DNA from: Sedimenticola selenatireducens
Lineage (GTDB): Bacteria > Pseudomonadota > Gammaproteobacteria > Chromatiales > Chromatiaceae
Direction of reading: 5' to 3'
Assembly: GCF_007625115.1 (NCBI RefSeq)
Contig: NZ_VMNH01000005.1
Location: 62,001-126,000, forward strand
DNA length: 64,000 bases
Under the pieces are notes generated by a model, which had not been told where the DNA came from, ran no database searches, and saw only the letters and a list, made by a program, of their open reading frames with translations. Each line of letters starts with the position of its first letter. Positions within the stretch are counted from its first letter, which is position 1. Both the position numbers and the translations under genes were made by a program. This document shows positions 18,755 to 28,717 of the stretch, in pieces.

Positions 18755-19206
18755 TGTTTCCAGCGACTCTCCGCTTGGTCATCGGAGTGACGTGCATCAA
18801 CCCAACGCTCACCATCAGGTGTCTGCTCTTTCTTCCAGAAGGGGGCGCGGGTCTTCAAATAATCGATGATAAATTCACAGGCCTGGAAGGCCTCTCCACG
18901 ATGGGCGCTGGCAACGGCCACCAACACAATGGGATCCAACGGCTGTAACGGCCCAACCCGGTGAACAACACGAATACCCATCAGATCCCAGCGCTCATCA
19001 GCCTCATCAACAATCGCCTGAAGTGCCCTCTCGGTCATGCCTGGATAGTGTTCCAGGGTCATGGTGGAGACGGTATCACCCTCATTGATATCCCGCATCT
19101 GTCCAACAAAAGTCACAACCGCACCGATCCCCGGAGAAGCCAATCGTAACTCCTCCTGAATGGTTGTCATGTCGAAGGGCTCTTTCTGGACCTTGATCTG
19201 ATTCAT
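18751..19206 (-). CDS. moaE: Molybdopterin synthase catalytic subunit MoaE
   Basis: 151 residues. MoaE together with thiocarboxylated MoaD inserts the dithiolene sulfurs into precursor Z. Hallmarks are GAVVTFVGQMRDINEGD, LEHYPGM, RVGPLQPLD, VASAHRGEAFQACEFIID and the active-site lysines in KTRAPFWKKE. The gene lies 102 bases after moaD, overlaps the downstream LysE-type gene, and belongs to the moaB-moeA-moaD-moaE run on the minus strand. Confidence 0.95.
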   Translation of the reverse strand: MNQIKVQKEPFDMTTIQEELRLASPGIGAVVTFVGQMRDINEGDTVSTMTLEHYPGMTERALQAIVDEADERWDLMGIRVVHRVGPLQPLDPIVLVAVASAHRGEAFQACEFIIDYLKTRAPFWKKEQTPDGERWVDARHSDDQAESRWKQ

Positions 19207-19308
19207 GATAATTACCGTAGCGAGTGGAATCGAAGTAATAAGCGATCAGTTAAGCCTGTAATCCGAACACCTTATCTCTAAGATTAAAGGTAGTTCAAAA
19301 TGGGCGTT

Positions 19309-19563
19309 TTACCCGCCAGTAACCGGCGGGAAGAAGGCCACCTCATCCCCATCACTGACAGGGGCATCCATGTCACACATCTCCTGATTAACAGCGGCCA
19401 GAACCGTCTGCCCATCTCCAAACACATCCTGCCAAACCCCACCTCGCAGCCTTAATAGTGCGACAACAGCGCCCACCGTAGCGATTTCAGGTGCATAGTC
19501 AAGGGTCTCAGAAGCTGTTTTAAGCTCCTCACGCAACCGGGCAAAAAAAAGCACATTGATCAT
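19309..19563 (-). CDS. moaD: Molybdopterin synthase sulfur-carrier subunit MoaD
   Basis: 84 residues with a ubiquitin-like fold. It ends FFPPVTGG, with the C-terminal Gly-Gly that is adenylated and thiocarboxylated to supply sulfur for molybdopterin. The start overlaps the moeA stop by four bases (ATGA), and moaE follows after a short gap. Size and the diglycine tail make the assignment firm. Confidence 0.94.
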   Translation of the reverse strand: MINVLFFARLREELKTASETLDYAPEIATVGAVVALLRLRGGVWQDVFGDGQTVLAAVNQEMCDMDAPVSDGDEVAFFPPVTGG

Positions 19564-20807
19564 TTGAGTAGCTCGCTAAAAGGTAAAAACTGCACCATCT
19601 CACCACGCGCCAGGGTCTGCTGCTCAGGCAAGATGGCCAAGCCATTGGCCCAGGTCAGTGAATTGAGCACCCCTGATGAGCGGCTGGAAAAGAGACTGAT
19701 CTGCGCCTGCCCCTGATCATCAAGGTTCAGCTGGGCCCGCGCGAACTCACGGCGTTTCTCGGCCTTCGGCCAGTCGAAATCTGCCTTAGCCAAGAGTGGG
19801 GTAGGGACCACCATCGCTTCATTCACACCCTGAGACTTAAGGATGAAGGGCCGGGCAAACAGCAAAAATGTAACGAACAGTGAGACTGGATTGCCTGGCG
19901 TCCCAATAAAAGGCGTCCCTTGAATATGCCCAAATGCCAATGGCTTTCCGGGTCTAATGGCAATCTTCCACATATCCAGCGAGCCCAATTTTTCCACCGC
20001 TGGCTTGAGATGATCTTCCTCTCCAACGGATACACCGCCCGAGGTCATCACCAGATCAGCCTGTGCCGCAGCGGAAGTGAGTGCAGCACAGGTTGCATCA
20101 AAGGTGTCTTCAACAATACCCAGGCTGACCAGCTCACAACCCAGCGCCTGTAACAGGGCCTGCATGGTGTATTCATTGGAGTTATAGATCTGTCCTGGCC
20201 CTAACGGCTGACCCGGATTGATCAGCTCATCGCCCGAAGAGAAGAGCGCCACTTTAAGGCGACGATAAACCTTCAACTCACCCACGCCAACGGAAGCCGC
20301 CAAGCCGATATGCTGTGCACCCAGTCGGGTACCCGTCTGCAACACTTCCTGACCTATCTGGGTGTCTTCTCCAGCCAAACGAATATTGGCTCCAGGAGCT
20401 ACCACCTCAGAGATGATGACACTCTCACCCGCCTGCTCACATACCTCTTGAATCACAACAGCATTGGCATTAGGGGGTACAGGCGCGCCAGTAAAAATGC
20501 GTGCCGCGGTACCCGCCGCCAAAGGGATTGGAGCCGCACCGGCAGGGATACGTTGTGAGACAACTAGCTTTGTTCCCACCGCCGGGACATCAGCGGTGTT
20601 CACCGCATAACCATCCATCGCACTGTTATCCCAGGGCGGCATATTTATCTGGCTTACTACGGATTCAGCAAGGACGCGTCCATTAGCCTCCGCCAGGGAT
20701 ACCGTTTCAGTTTCCCCAACCGCTTTCGCATGGGAAAGCAACAGGGTCAGCGCCTCTTCAAGCGGCTTCAGGCAATCCGTTACCGCATCACAACCACAAT
20801 CACTCAT
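19560..20807 (-). CDS. moeA: Molybdopterin molybdenumtransferase MoeA
   Basis: 415 residues, the family size. MoeA inserts molybdate into adenylylated molybdopterin. Visible blocks are MPPWDNSAMDGYAVN, the IFTGAPVPPNANAVV region, SSGDELINPGQPLGPGQIYN, VMTSGGVSVGEEDHLKPAVE and GTPGNPVSLFVTF. It begins MSDCGCDAVTDCLKP, a cysteine-rich N-terminus seen in a subset of proteobacterial MoeA proteins. It lies between moaB and moaD on the minus strand. Confidence 0.95.
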   Translation of the reverse strand: MSDCGCDAVTDCLKPLEEALTLLLSHAKAVGETETVSLAEANGRVLAESVVSQINMPPWDNSAMDGYAVNTADVPAVGTKLVVSQRIPAGAAPIPLAAGTAARIFTGAPVPPNANAVVIQEVCEQAGESVIISEVVAPGANIRLAGEDTQIGQEVLQTGTRLGAQHIGLAASVGVGELKVYRRLKVALFSSGDELINPGQPLGPGQIYNSNEYTMQALLQALGCELVSLGIVEDTFDATCAALTSAAAQADLVMTSGGVSVGEEDHLKPAVEKLGSLDMWKIAIRPGKPLAFGHIQGTPFIGTPGNPVSLFVTFLLFARPFILKSQGVNEAMVVPTPLLAKADFDWPKAEKRREFARAQLNLDDQGQAQISLFSSRSSGVLNSLTWANGLAILPEQQTLARGEMVQFLPFSELLK

Positions 20808-20845
20808 TGATCAACCCTCTAAAAACTCTTTATTTGGGGCGGTAT

Positions 20846-21364
20846 TCAGGCCCTGAACATCTGCGCGAAATTACATGGACGCGTGCGATGATCCAACTGC
20901 GGATTCAGAATCTTGTCCCAGCCGGTTCTACAGGCCCCCGTGGATCCCGGCAGACAAAAAATCAACGTCTGGTTGGTCAATCCACCAATGGCGCGGGACT
21001 GGATGGCCGATGCACCAATCTCGTCCAATGAAACATGCCGAAAAAGCTCGCCAAATCCTTCAATGGATTTCTCCAGCAAGGGCATGACGGCTTCAGGTGT
21101 ACTGTCACGTCCGGTAATACCGGTACCGCCGGTACTGATGACAACATGCACCTCAGGATCAGCAATCCAGCGTGAGAAGATGGCGCGCATCTGATAGACA
21201 TCATCCTTAACAATGGCTTTTTCAACCACTTTATGGCCCGCAGCCTCAGCACCCTCTTTCAGGATTTTGCCCGACTTATCGGTCTCTTCCGTCCGGGTAT
21301 CTGATATCGTGAGTACAGCAATGTTTAAAGGTACGAAACCTGATTCGTCGTAATGTCCACTCAT
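20846..21364 (-). CDS. moaB: Molybdenum cofactor biosynthesis protein MoaB
   Basis: 172 residues of the MoaB/Mog family, which adenylates molybdopterin before MoeA acts. Blocks include LTISDTRTEETDKSG, VHVVISTGGTGITGRDSTPE, FGELFRHVSLDEIG and the C-terminal LIFCLPGSTGACRTGWD. It lies upstream of moeA, and no moaA or moaC is in the window, so the early steps are encoded elsewhere. Confidence 0.94.
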   Translation of the reverse strand: MSGHYDESGFVPLNIAVLTISDTRTEETDKSGKILKEGAEAAGHKVVEKAIVKDDVYQMRAIFSRWIADPEVHVVISTGGTGITGRDSTPEAVMPLLEKSIEGFGELFRHVSLDEIGASAIQSRAIGGLTNQTLIFCLPGSTGACRTGWDKILNPQLDHRTRPCNFAQMFRA

Positions 21365-21387
21365 ATCGATTCTCTTAAAGTTTCAGT

Positions 21388-22320
21388 TTAGAGGCTGTAG
21401 CCGAAGGCGATATTGAAGCACTGACTGAACTCATCACACAAAAAACGGTGATTCTGGGTCCCGGCCTCCTCAATCTTGATTGCCCCCATCAAAGAGGCGA
21501 TACGCCCGGTTGTCTCCCAATCCATACTATTCATCAAACCATACAACAGGCCGGCCCGATACGCATCACCACAACCTGTGGGGTCAATGACATTGGCAAC
21601 CGGTGCAGCCGGAATCTCATAGACTTTTTTGCGGGTATAAATCAACGAGCCTTCACCACCCCGGGTGATTACGACCGCTTCAACCTCTTGCGCCATCTGC
21701 TCAGGTGTGAGCCCGGTACGATCTTGCATTAACTTGGCTTCATAGTCATTGAACGCCAACCAGGTCGCCTGCTGCATAAATCGAGTCAGGTCATCACCGT
21801 CAAACATCGGCATACCCTGACCGGGATCGAAAATAAAGGGGATTCCCTGCTCAACAAACTGCTGTGCATGCTCAATCATCCCCTGCCGACCATCGGGAGA
21901 GACGATACCAATGGTACAGCCCTTCGCCTCTTCTACCTTGACCAGATGGGAGCGGTTCATGGCACCAGGATGAAAGGCTGTAATCTGGTTGTCGTCACGA
22001 TCTGTGGTGATATAGGCTTGGGCCGTATAACTGTCCGCAATAACCCGAATGTGGTCCCGGCTCAGCTCATTCTCATCCATCCATTCAGCATAGGCGCCAA
22101 AATCGGCACCCACTGTGGCCATTGCCTTGCCTTCGCCACCTAACAACTTCAGGTTATAGGCAATATTACCGGCACAGCCGCCAAACTCTCTCCGCAGCTC
22201 AGGCACCAGAAAGGAGACATTGAGAATATGCACCTGCTCTGGAAGAATGTGATTCTTGAATTGGTCCTGAAAGACCATAATGGTATCGAAGGCCATAGAG
22301 CCACAAATCAAAGCAGACAT
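21388..22320 (-). CDS. PfkB-family kinase, probably adenosine kinase
   Basis: 310 residues of the ribokinase/PfkB family. The N-terminal substrate region reads GSMAFDTIMVFQDQF, with GGCAGNIAYNLKLLGGE. The phosphotransfer motif is in VIDPTGCGDAYRAGLLYG, with the catalytic Asp. The GCAGN block and size resemble bacterial adenosine kinases used in purine salvage, but other sugar or nucleoside substrates are possible. A very strong ribosome binding site (AAGGAGGA) precedes the ATG at 22320. It lies between dgkA and moaB on the same strand. Confidence 0.82.
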   Translation of the reverse strand: MSALICGSMAFDTIMVFQDQFKNHILPEQVHILNVSFLVPELRREFGGCAGNIAYNLKLLGGEGKAMATVGADFGAYAEWMDENELSRDHIRVIADSYTAQAYITTDRDDNQITAFHPGAMNRSHLVKVEEAKGCTIGIVSPDGRQGMIEHAQQFVEQGIPFIFDPGQGMPMFDGDDLTRFMQQATWLAFNDYEAKLMQDRTGLTPEQMAQEVEAVVITRGGEGSLIYTRKKVYEIPAAPVANVIDPTGCGDAYRAGLLYGLMNSMDWETTGRIASLMGAIKIEEAGTQNHRFLCDEFSQCFNIAFGYSL

Positions 22321-22419
22321 GCCATCCTCCTTAGTTTTTATTAAGCGGGGAATTCTACACCGTTAGCCGAGGAATTGTGTAGGAAGTAGACAGCGGATAC
22401 GGAGGGTATGTGATCCAGG

Positions 22420-22782
22420 TCAGGTGAGCAACACCAGTCCCCAGGTCAACAGTGCCAAGACAATGGAAAGAAACACGGCTGCCGAGCCCATATCCTTAGC
22501 TCGACCCGACAGCTCATGCTGCTCACCACCAAACCGATCGACTACGGCCTCAATGGCAGAATTGACCAACTCCATCAACAGCACCAATAATAGGCTGCCA
22601 AGCAGTAGCGCTCGTTCCACACCGCTGTTACCTAAATATAGCGCCAGGGGCAGCAGCGGAACCAAGGCGAGCAGCTCTTGACGAAAGGCCGCCTCATGTT
22701 GATAACACGCCTTGAATCCCGCCATGGAATAACCAGCGGCGTTGATGATCCGCTGCAACCCTGTAACCTTCTGGTTGGCCAT
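22420..22782 (-). CDS. dgkA: Diacylglycerol kinase DgkA
   Basis: 120 residues with three membrane helices. The signature LMELVNSAIEAVVDRFGGEQHELSGRAKDMGSAAV matches, in overlapping pieces, the E. coli enzyme (ELLNSAIEAVVDR, KDMGSAAV). DgkA phosphorylates diacylglycerol in the inner membrane to recycle it into phospholipid synthesis. The start codon directly follows the gcvPB stop, so it is probably translated from the glycine cleavage transcript as well as any promoter of its own. Confidence 0.94.
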   Translation of the reverse strand: MANQKVTGLQRIINAAGYSMAGFKACYQHEAAFRQELLALVPLLPLALYLGNSGVERALLLGSLLLVLLMELVNSAIEAVVDRFGGEQHELSGRAKDMGSAAVFLSIVLALLTWGLVLLT

Positions 22783-24237
22783 CTATTCGGCTACCGGACT
22801 CCAGGCCAGATCCAGCTCCCTTGCCGCCTTCACATCATCCAGTCGTTTAACCGGCATCGTGTGAGGGGCACCCTTGACCAGCTCAGGGTCCTCTGTCGCC
22901 TCTTCAAGGATACTGCGCATGGCGTCGATAAAATCATCCAAGGTTGCCTTATCCTCTGTTTCAGTTGGTTCAATCAGCAGACACTCTGGCACCAATAGCG
23001 GGAAGTAAGTGGTCGGTGCATGGAATCCATAATCCAGCAGTCGTTTGGCAAAATCCATGGTATTGACACCCAACTCTTTTGCCTGTTTTTTCAGGGTAAT
23101 AATAAACTCATGGGTCGCCCGGCGTTGGGGATAAGCCGCCTGAAATCCCATTGCCTGAAGCTGCTTGAGCATATAGTTGGCATTCAGCGTTGAGTACTCG
23201 GCTACGCGAGGCATCCCTTCACGTCCCAGCATACGGGCATAGATATAGGCCCGTATCAACACACCGGCGTTACCCGCAAAAGCTGTCAGTCTGCCGATAC
23301 TCTCTGGGCGATCCTTCTCTGTGATCCAGGTGAACTGATCACCCTCTTTTGCCACCATGGGTACTGGCAAGTAAGGCACCAGTCGCTCACTCACACCCAC
23401 GGGCCCAGCACCCGGGCCTCCACCACCGTGGGGGGTAGAGAACGTCTTATGCAAGTTCATATGGATGACGTCGAACCCCATCTTACCCGGACGCACCTTG
23501 CCCAGAATGGCATTGAGGTTGGCACCATCGTAGTAAAGCAGGCCACCCGCTTCATGTACGGTGCGGGCAATGGCTTCAATCTTGCGATCAAACACGCCCA
23601 ATGTGGAGGGGTTGGTCAGCATGATGCCCGCCGTCTGAGGACCCACAACCGCCTTTAGCGCCTCAAGGTCCACATCACCATCAGGGCCTGTCGGGATCTC
23701 GCGTACCTTGTAACCACACATCACGGCGGTAGCCGGGTTGGTGCCATGGGCCGCATCGGGGGCCAATATCTCACAACGCGCGGTATCGCCCCGGGCATCG
23801 TGATAGGCCTTGATCATGGCAACACCCGCGAATTCACCCTGGGCGCCTGCAGCAGGACTCAATGAAACGGCCTCCATTCCGGTCACTTCCCTGAGCATTT
23901 CCTGTAACTCGTAGAGACACGCCATAAAACCCTGACTATGACTCTCAGGTGCCTCAGGGTGTCGCGCTAACAAACCCGGCAAACTGGCCAGACTGTTGCA
24001 GGCACGTGGATTATATTTCATGGTGCAGGAACCCAGCGGATAAAACTGGGTATCGATCGAGAAGTTCTTGCGTGAGAGACGCGTATAGTGTCTGACCGCC
24101 TGCATCTCGGAGACTTCAGGCAGGGCCGCCGACCGCTTGCGGCGGAACTGCGCCGGAATGGCGCTGACATCTGCGCGCGTCAATGGCGCTTGAGCGGTTG
24201 CCTTGCGGCCGGCTTTTGATTGTTCAAAGATCAACAT
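22783..24237 (-). CDS. gcvPB: Glycine dehydrogenase (decarboxylating) subunit 2
   Basis: 484 residues. It is the C-terminal half of the glycine cleavage P-protein, carrying the pyridoxal phosphate lysine Lys264 in [17 protein letters not shown]. Other blocks are [17 protein letters not shown] and [14 protein letters not shown]. With subunit 1 it decarboxylates glycine and loads aminomethyl onto GcvH. The split P-protein is the form found in many bacteria outside the enterics. It follows gcvPA by 18 bases in the riboswitch-controlled operon. Confidence 0.95.
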   Translation of the reverse strand: MLIFEQSKAGRKATAQAPLTRADVSAIPAQFRRKRSAALPEVSEMQAVRHYTRLSRKNFSIDTQFYPLGSCTMKYNPRACNSLASLPGLLARHPEAPESHSQGFMACLYELQEMLREVTGMEAVSLSPAAGAQGEFAGVAMIKAYHDARGDTARCEILAPDAAHGTNPATAVMCGYKVREIPTGPDGDVDLEALKAVVGPQTAGIMLTNPSTLGVFDRKIEAIARTVHEAGGLLYYDGANLNAILGKVRPGKMGFDVIHMNLHKTFSTPHGGGGPGAGPVGVSERLVPYLPVPMVAKEGDQFTWITEKDRPESIGRLTAFAGNAGVLIRAYIYARMLGREGMPRVAEYSTLNANYMLKQLQAMGFQAAYPQRRATHEFIITLKKQAKELGVNTMDFAKRLLDYGFHAPTTYFPLLVPECLLIEPTETEDKATLDDFIDAMRSILEEATEDPELVKGAPHTMPVKRLDDVKAARELDLAWSPVAE

Positions 24238-24255
24238 GTTTTCAGATTCTCCAGC

Positions 24256-25653
24256 TCACTCTTTTGGCACCAGTCCACAGGTCACACCCCCCTGCAACTG
24301 GATGACTCGCTCAAGTTTTTGCGCATAGGCCGCAATCTCATCCTCAGTCCGCTTTTCAGTGGCGCAGACCAGCAGGGCGTTGCCCAACTCCGGATAATCC
24401 GCTGATAGATCAAAGCCACCCAGAACATTATGGGCTGCCAAGGAGCGCAAAATACCTTTTGCTGGCGCCGGCAGGCGCACTACACGCTCATGGAATGCGG
24501 GCTGTTCAAACATCACCTCCACACCGGGAATCGCCGTCAGCACCTCAACCAGATGCCGGGTATTCTGGAAGGATGCAGCTGCGGCACGCTCTAATCCCTC
24601 ACTGCCCAGCAAGGCCATATGTATGGTTGCTGCAGTGACCATCAATCCCTGATTCGTGCAAATATTTGAGGTCGCTTTAGATCGGCGAATATGCTGTTCT
24701 CGTGCCTGCAGGGTCAAGGAGTAACCCACCTTGCCATCCAGATCGACCGTACGGCCGATGATGCGTCCGGGCATCTGCCTAACCTGTGCTATCTTGCAGC
24801 AGAGAAACCCGAAATAGGGACCACCAGATGCAAGCGGCGCACCGAGCGGTTGACCCTCTCCACAACAGATATCCGCGCCGGCCTCACCCCATAATCCAGG
24901 CGGTGTCAGTAACGCCAAGGCGAGCGGATTCACCACACCAACCGCTAAAGCACCGTTGGCATGGGCCCAGTTGGTCAGTGCATCAACATCTTCCAGCACA
25001 CCAAAAAAATTGGGCTGCGGTATCACGAGCGCGGCAAAATCTTCACCCGCATATTGTTCGAGCACTGCCAGATTAGTTTGGCCGCTCTTCGGATCAAACG
25101 CCACTTCGACCAATTCGATTTGCTGATTCCGCACAATATTGTGCACTACACGACGATAAGCCGGATGTACTGTCCGCGGCATGAGTACACGCTTTGACTT
25201 GGATTTGCGGTTAGCGCGAACAGACATCAGCACAGCTTCCGCCAGTGCCGAGGCTCCGTCGTAGAGCGATGCATTAGAGGCATCCATGCCTGTCAGCGCC
25301 ACCATCATAGATTGAAATTCATAGAGCAGCTGGAGCGTTCCCTGACTCGCCTCCGCCTGATAGGGGGTGTAGGCGGTATAGAACTCGCCCCGGGTGGTCA
25401 ATTGCCACACTGCCGCAGGGATATGATGATCATAGGCACCGGCCCCAATGAAGCAGCTGGGTTCCCCATCCTGCAGGGAGCGCTTGCCCATCAACTGGGT
25501 GATTTCCATCTCCGACAGAGCTGTCGGAATGGCATCCAGCTGAGTCAGCTTCAGGTTTTCTGGAATTTCATCAAAAAGCTCATCAATGGAGGCGGCTCCA
25601 ATAGCCACCAGCATCTCCTGAACCTCTTCTTCTGTATGGGGGATAAAAGGCAT
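24256..25653 (-). CDS. gcvPA: Glycine dehydrogenase (decarboxylating) subunit 1
   Basis: 465 residues from the ATG at 25653 ([15 protein letters not shown]). The frame is open further upstream, but a start at 25713 would overlap gcvH, and GAGAGGAT precedes the chosen ATG. The N-terminal half of the P-protein is recognised by [34 protein letters not shown] and [18 protein letters not shown]. It forms the active enzyme with GcvPB, encoded just downstream. Confidence 0.95.
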   Translation of the reverse strand: MPFIPHTEEEVQEMLVAIGAASIDELFDEIPENLKLTQLDAIPTALSEMEITQLMGKRSLQDGEPSCFIGAGAYDHHIPAAVWQLTTRGEFYTAYTPYQAEASQGTLQLLYEFQSMMVALTGMDASNASLYDGASALAEAVLMSVRANRKSKSKRVLMPRTVHPAYRRVVHNIVRNQQIELVEVAFDPKSGQTNLAVLEQYAGEDFAALVIPQPNFFGVLEDVDALTNWAHANGALAVGVVNPLALALLTPPGLWGEAGADICCGEGQPLGAPLASGGPYFGFLCCKIAQVRQMPGRIIGRTVDLDGKVGYSLTLQAREQHIRRSKATSNICTNQGLMVTAATIHMALLGSEGLERAAAASFQNTRHLVEVLTAIPGVEVMFEQPAFHERVVRLPAPAKGILRSLAAHNVLGGFDLSADYPELGNALLVCATEKRTEDEIAAYAQKLERVIQLQGGVTCGLVPKE

Positions 25654-25669
25654 TTCGTTGCAAATCCTC

Positions 25670-26065
25670 TCAGTGCTCTTCTGATTCCACAATCTCTGTA
25701 TAGGCTTCTGCATCCAGCAGATCTTCCAGTTGTGCCGGATCAGAGAGCTTCACCTGGAACAGCCAGCCATCGCCAAAGGCATCCTGATTGACCGTCTCAG
25801 GGGCATCAGCCAGCGCTTCATTCACCGCAATCACCTCACCGGAGACGGGACTGTAGACATCAGAAGCGGCTTTCACCGATTCAACCACTGCGCACTCGTT
25901 ACCGGCATCGACCGTATCACCGACCTCTGGCAACTCGACAAATACCAGATCACCCAGCAATTCCTGTGCATGTTCGGTGATACCTATGACCACAGTGCCA
26001 TCTTCTTCATCACGCACCCACTCGTGACTCGTAGCATATTTCAGATCATTGGGTACATTGCTCAT
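25670..26065 (-). CDS. gcvH: Glycine cleavage system H protein
   Basis: 131 residues, the usual length. The lipoyl attachment residue is Lys65 in [19 protein letters not shown], and the N-terminus reads [20 protein letters not shown]. GcvH carries the aminomethyl group between the P, T and L proteins. It lies 48 bases after gcvT and 16 before gcvPA. No L-protein (lipoamide dehydrogenase) is in the window. Confidence 0.96.
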   Translation of the reverse strand: MSNVPNDLKYATSHEWVRDEEDGTVVIGITEHAQELLGDLVFVELPEVGDTVDAGNECAVVESVKAASDVYSPVSGEVIAVNEALADAPETVNQDAFGDGWLFQVKLSDPAQLEDLLDAEAYTEIVESEEH

Positions 26066-26113
26066 CTCTCGGCCCTCATTTTGATTTTTAAAATTGACTG
26101 TCTTGTGAGCTGA

Positions 26114-27205
26114 TCATAGCTCTACGCGAATCTTTCCGTTGCGCACAAAGGGCGGAGCTACCACCTTTGCGGCCACACGTTTACCCCTGATTTCAACATC
26201 ACAATGCTCCATCACACCGGCCTCAACCCTCGCCAGGGCGATCGACTTTTCCAGTGTAGGCGAAAAACCACCCGAGGTAATCTCACCAACCTCACGATCA
26301 CCGACAAATATCTTTTGATGATCCCTCAGCACGCCTCGGCCAGTCAAAACCAGCCCGACAAAACATCTGTTGCTTGGATTTTCCCGATTAACCTCAATCG
26401 CCTCACGCCCAATAAACTGACGCTCAGCCGGCTCCCAGGCAATAGTCCAGTTCAAACCAGCTTCCAAGGGACTAATGGATTCATCCATATCAGAACCATA
26501 AAGATTCATACCTGCTTCCAGACGCAAGGTATCCCGTGCCCCAAGGCCACTCGGTTGAACACCCGCATCGGCCAACGCTTGCCAGAATGCAACGGCCTTA
26601 GACTCTGGCAACACGACTTCAAAGCCATCCTCTCCGGTATAGCCCGTTCGCCCAACAAACCAGTCACCCTTCGTTGCCGCATAAAAGGGTTTTAGATCTG
26701 CCGCCGAAGCACTCAGGTTTTCAGGCAATAGGGGTAGCGCCTTCATACGTGCATTGGGACCCTGGACTGCAATCATTGCGAGATCCTTGCGTGGCTTCAC
26801 ATCAACACCGAAGGCGGGCGCTTGTTTGGATAGCCAGGCCACATCCTTCTCCGTAGTGCCAGCATTAACCACCATACGAAACCAGGTTTCATTCATAAAG
26901 TAGACGATGAGGTCATCAATGACACCGCCTTCGGGATTGAGCATGCAGGAGTAGAGCGCCTTACCAGGCTCTTTCAATCTGGCAACATCATTAGCCAGGA
27001 GATGGCGAAGAAAATCACGGACACGCTCACCCGTCAGATCGACCACCGTCATATGACAGACATCGAACATGCCGGCGTCCCTACGGACGGCGTGGTGCTC
27101 TTCCAGTTGTGAACCATAATGCAACGGCATATCCCAGCCACCAAAGGGCACGATGCGGGCACCCATTGCATTATGAATATCGAATAGAATGGTTCTGTTT
27201 CCCAT
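26114..27205 (-). CDS. gcvT: Aminomethyltransferase, glycine cleavage system T protein
   Basis: 363 residues from the ATG at 27205 ([15 protein letters not shown]), preceded by GGAGAA. An open frame runs upstream to 27352, but that stretch is the riboswitch leader and is not coding. The folate- and substrate-binding blocks are [44 protein letters not shown] and [17 protein letters not shown]. GcvT transfers the methylene group from H-protein to tetrahydrofolate and releases ammonia. It is the first gene of gcvT-H-PA-PB and is controlled by the riboswitch at 27266-27455. Confidence 0.95.
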   Translation of the reverse strand: MGNRTILFDIHNAMGARIVPFGGWDMPLHYGSQLEEHHAVRRDAGMFDVCHMTVVDLTGERVRDFLRHLLANDVARLKEPGKALYSCMLNPEGGVIDDLIVYFMNETWFRMVVNAGTTEKDVAWLSKQAPAFGVDVKPRKDLAMIAVQGPNARMKALPLLPENLSASAADLKPFYAATKGDWFVGRTGYTGEDGFEVVLPESKAVAFWQALADAGVQPSGLGARDTLRLEAGMNLYGSDMDESISPLEAGLNWTIAWEPAERQFIGREAIEVNRENPSNRCFVGLVLTGRGVLRDHQKIFVGDREVGEITSGGFSPTLEKSIALARVEAGVMEHCDVEIRGKRVAAKVVAPPFVRNGKIRVEL

Positions 27206-27229
27206 GGGATTCTCCACCAGATTAAACAC

Positions 27230-27267
27230 AAAAAAAGGCGGCGCAAGAATACACACCCTGCGCCGCC
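27230..27267 (-). terminator. Terminator of the glycine riboswitch expression platform
   Basis: On the minus strand GGCGGCGCA (from 27267) pairs with TGCGCCGCC and is followed by seven T. It begins at the last bases of the second aptamer and ends 25 bases before the gcvT start. This predicts transcriptional control: glycine binding should prevent terminator formation. Confidence 0.8.
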
Positions 27268-27455
27268 CCTCTGTCCTAAACCTGAGAGTTTGAAACCGGA
27301 TAAACCAGCCCCTGCCCCGTCGGTGGGCCTCACGGCCACTCTCCAGAGACAACCCGGAAGGATATTATCCTCCCCACCCTGCGGTCCTTTTGCCTGAGCG
27401 ATTCCGGACGGTTTGCGCCTTCGGCCCCGGCGTATAGCCGGCCTCTCCCACAGGG
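27266..27455 (-). promoter_or_regulatory. Tandem glycine riboswitch upstream of gcvT
   Basis: Two aptamers of the glycine (gcvT) type are visible on the minus strand. The first runs from GGGAGAGGCCGGC through GCCGAAGGCGCAA to CTCAGGCAAAAGGACC. The second runs from TCTGGAGAGTGG through GTGAGGCCCACCG to ACTCTCAGGTTTAGGACAG. A short linker joins them, as in cooperative glycine riboswitches. Terminator and gcvT follow. The recurring GGAGAG and CTCAGG...GGAC elements are the family signature. Confidence 0.93.
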
Positions 27456-27567
27456 GTTTGGATTGAGTGACCGACTATACCCTCAAGAAACGGCTTTGCC
27501 AACAAAAGAGGGGAGGAGGAAGATCCCACAAAACGCTAAAAAAATGAGGGAAATTGCCTAAAGGCTA

Positions 27568-27596
27568 TTGATAACGAGAATGATTCTTAATACAAT
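27568..27596 (+). promoter_or_regulatory. Sigma-70 promoter of fbpABC
   Basis: TTGATA and TACAAT are separated by exactly 17 bases, 38 bases before the fbpA start codon. The Fur box lies between and over the -35 element. Confidence 0.7.
27570..27588 (+). promoter_or_regulatory. Fur box over the fbpABC promoter
   Basis: GATAACGAGAATGATTCTT agrees with the 19-base consensus GATAATGATAATCATTATC at most positions. It covers the spacer of the promoter, so iron-loaded Fur would block RNA polymerase. This fits an iron uptake operon induced by iron shortage. Confidence 0.8.
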
Positions 27597-27634
27597 GCAG
27601 GCCATCGACAATACTCAACCGGAGTCACCAACCA

Positions 27635-28651
27635 ATGAAGTCATCTGTAAAGCTGGCCATCCTCACCACCACACTTACCCTCTCGGCCAGCGCAATGGCG
27701 ACCGAGGTCAATGTCTATTCTGCTCGAAAAGAGGCGCTGATCAAACCCTTGCTGGATCAATTCACCAGCGCAAGCGGGATCAAGGTCAATCTGGTGACAG
27801 GCAAGGCCGACGCCCTACTGAAACGCCTGAAAAGCGAAGGCGCCAACTCGCCGGCCGATCTTTTCATTACGACTGATGCCGGTCGCCTACACCGCGCTAA
27901 AGAGGCGGATGTATTACAACCCATCTCGTCTGAAAAACTGGATGCTGCTATTCCCGCAAGCTACCGCGACCCAGAGGGGTACTGGCACGGCCTCTCTGTC
28001 CGCGCCCGCGTCATCACTTACATAAAAGACAAGGTCGACCCAAAATCCCTCTCAAGCTATGAAGGCTTGGCAGACGACAAATGGAAGGGGCGTATCTGCA
28101 TTAGGGGCTCGGGAAACATCTACAATCAATCACTCGTGGCCTCAATGATTGAGGCCAACGGAGAAGCCGCCACCCAAGCCTGGGCGGAGGGATTTGTCAG
28201 CAACTTTGCCCGCCCACCGAAGGGCGGTGACCGTGATCAGGTTAAAGCGGCTGCCGCTGGCGTTTGCGACTTGGCCATCGTGAACACCTATTATCTTGGC
28301 GCAATGATTCACAGCAAAGATGAAAACGAGCGAACGGCCGCATCTAAAGTCGCCCTTTTCTGGCCCAACCAATCTGATCGAGGTGCTCACGTCAACATCA
28401 GTGGCGCAGGCATTACTAAATCATCCAAGAACAAAGACGCCGCGATCAAACTTATGGAGTTTCTCGCAAGTGACGAGTCTCAAGCATGGTATGCCAGCGT
28501 CAACCACGAGTACCCGGTCAAGAGCGGTGTTGAATGGTCCGCTACTTTGAAGACATGGGATACTTTCAAGGCCGACTCCCTGAATCTTTCACAGTTAGGA
28601 AAAAATAATCCGACTGCCGTTAAACTGATGGATAAAGCCGGCTGGAAATAA
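27635..28651 (+). CDS. fbpA: Ferric iron ABC transporter, periplasmic binding protein
   Basis: 338 residues. A signal peptide ends near residue 22 (LTLSASAMA). The mature protein is of the FbpA/FutA type: EVNVYSARKEALIKPLLDQF at the start, and the iron-binding tyrosine pair in IVNTYYLGAMIHSK. NISGAGITKSSKNKDAAI is another family block. It captures Fe(III) in the periplasm for the permease and ATPase encoded downstream. Expression is probably Fur-repressed from the promoter at 27568. A hairpin after the gene probably keeps it more abundant than the membrane parts. Confidence 0.93.
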   Translation: MKSSVKLAILTTTLTLSASAMATEVNVYSARKEALIKPLLDQFTSASGIKVNLVTGKADALLKRLKSEGANSPADLFITTDAGRLHRAKEADVLQPISSEKLDAAIPASYRDPEGYWHGLSVRARVITYIKDKVDPKSLSSYEGLADDKWKGRICIRGSGNIYNQSLVASMIEANGEAATQAWAEGFVSNFARPPKGGDRDQVKAAAAGVCDLAIVNTYYLGAMIHSKDENERTAASKVALFWPNQSDRGAHVNISGAGITKSSKNKDAAIKLMEFLASDESQAWYASVNHEYPVKSGVEWSATLKTWDTFKADSLNLSQLGKNNPTAVKLMDKAGWK

Positions 28652-28670
28652 CACAACAGGAAGACTCCAT

Positions 28671-28710
28671 GCACTATTGCACTATAGTGCGCCTAGCCAG
28701 AGAATAGTGC
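28671..28710. repeat. Nested palindromes between fbpA and fbpB
   Basis: GCACTATAGTGC is a perfect 12-base palindrome (28679-28690). It is enclosed by GCACTATT (28671-28678) and AATAGTGC (28703-28710), which can pair with each other. The unit could fold two alternative ways in the mRNA, just before the terminator-like hairpin. Confidence 0.5.
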
Positions 28711-28717
28711 TTAACAG

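Noticed and set aside
27206-27352. Upstream extension of gcvT
   Set aside because: The extra frame lies within the riboswitch and its terminator. The ATG at 27205 has a proper ribosome binding site and gives the family-typical N-terminus.
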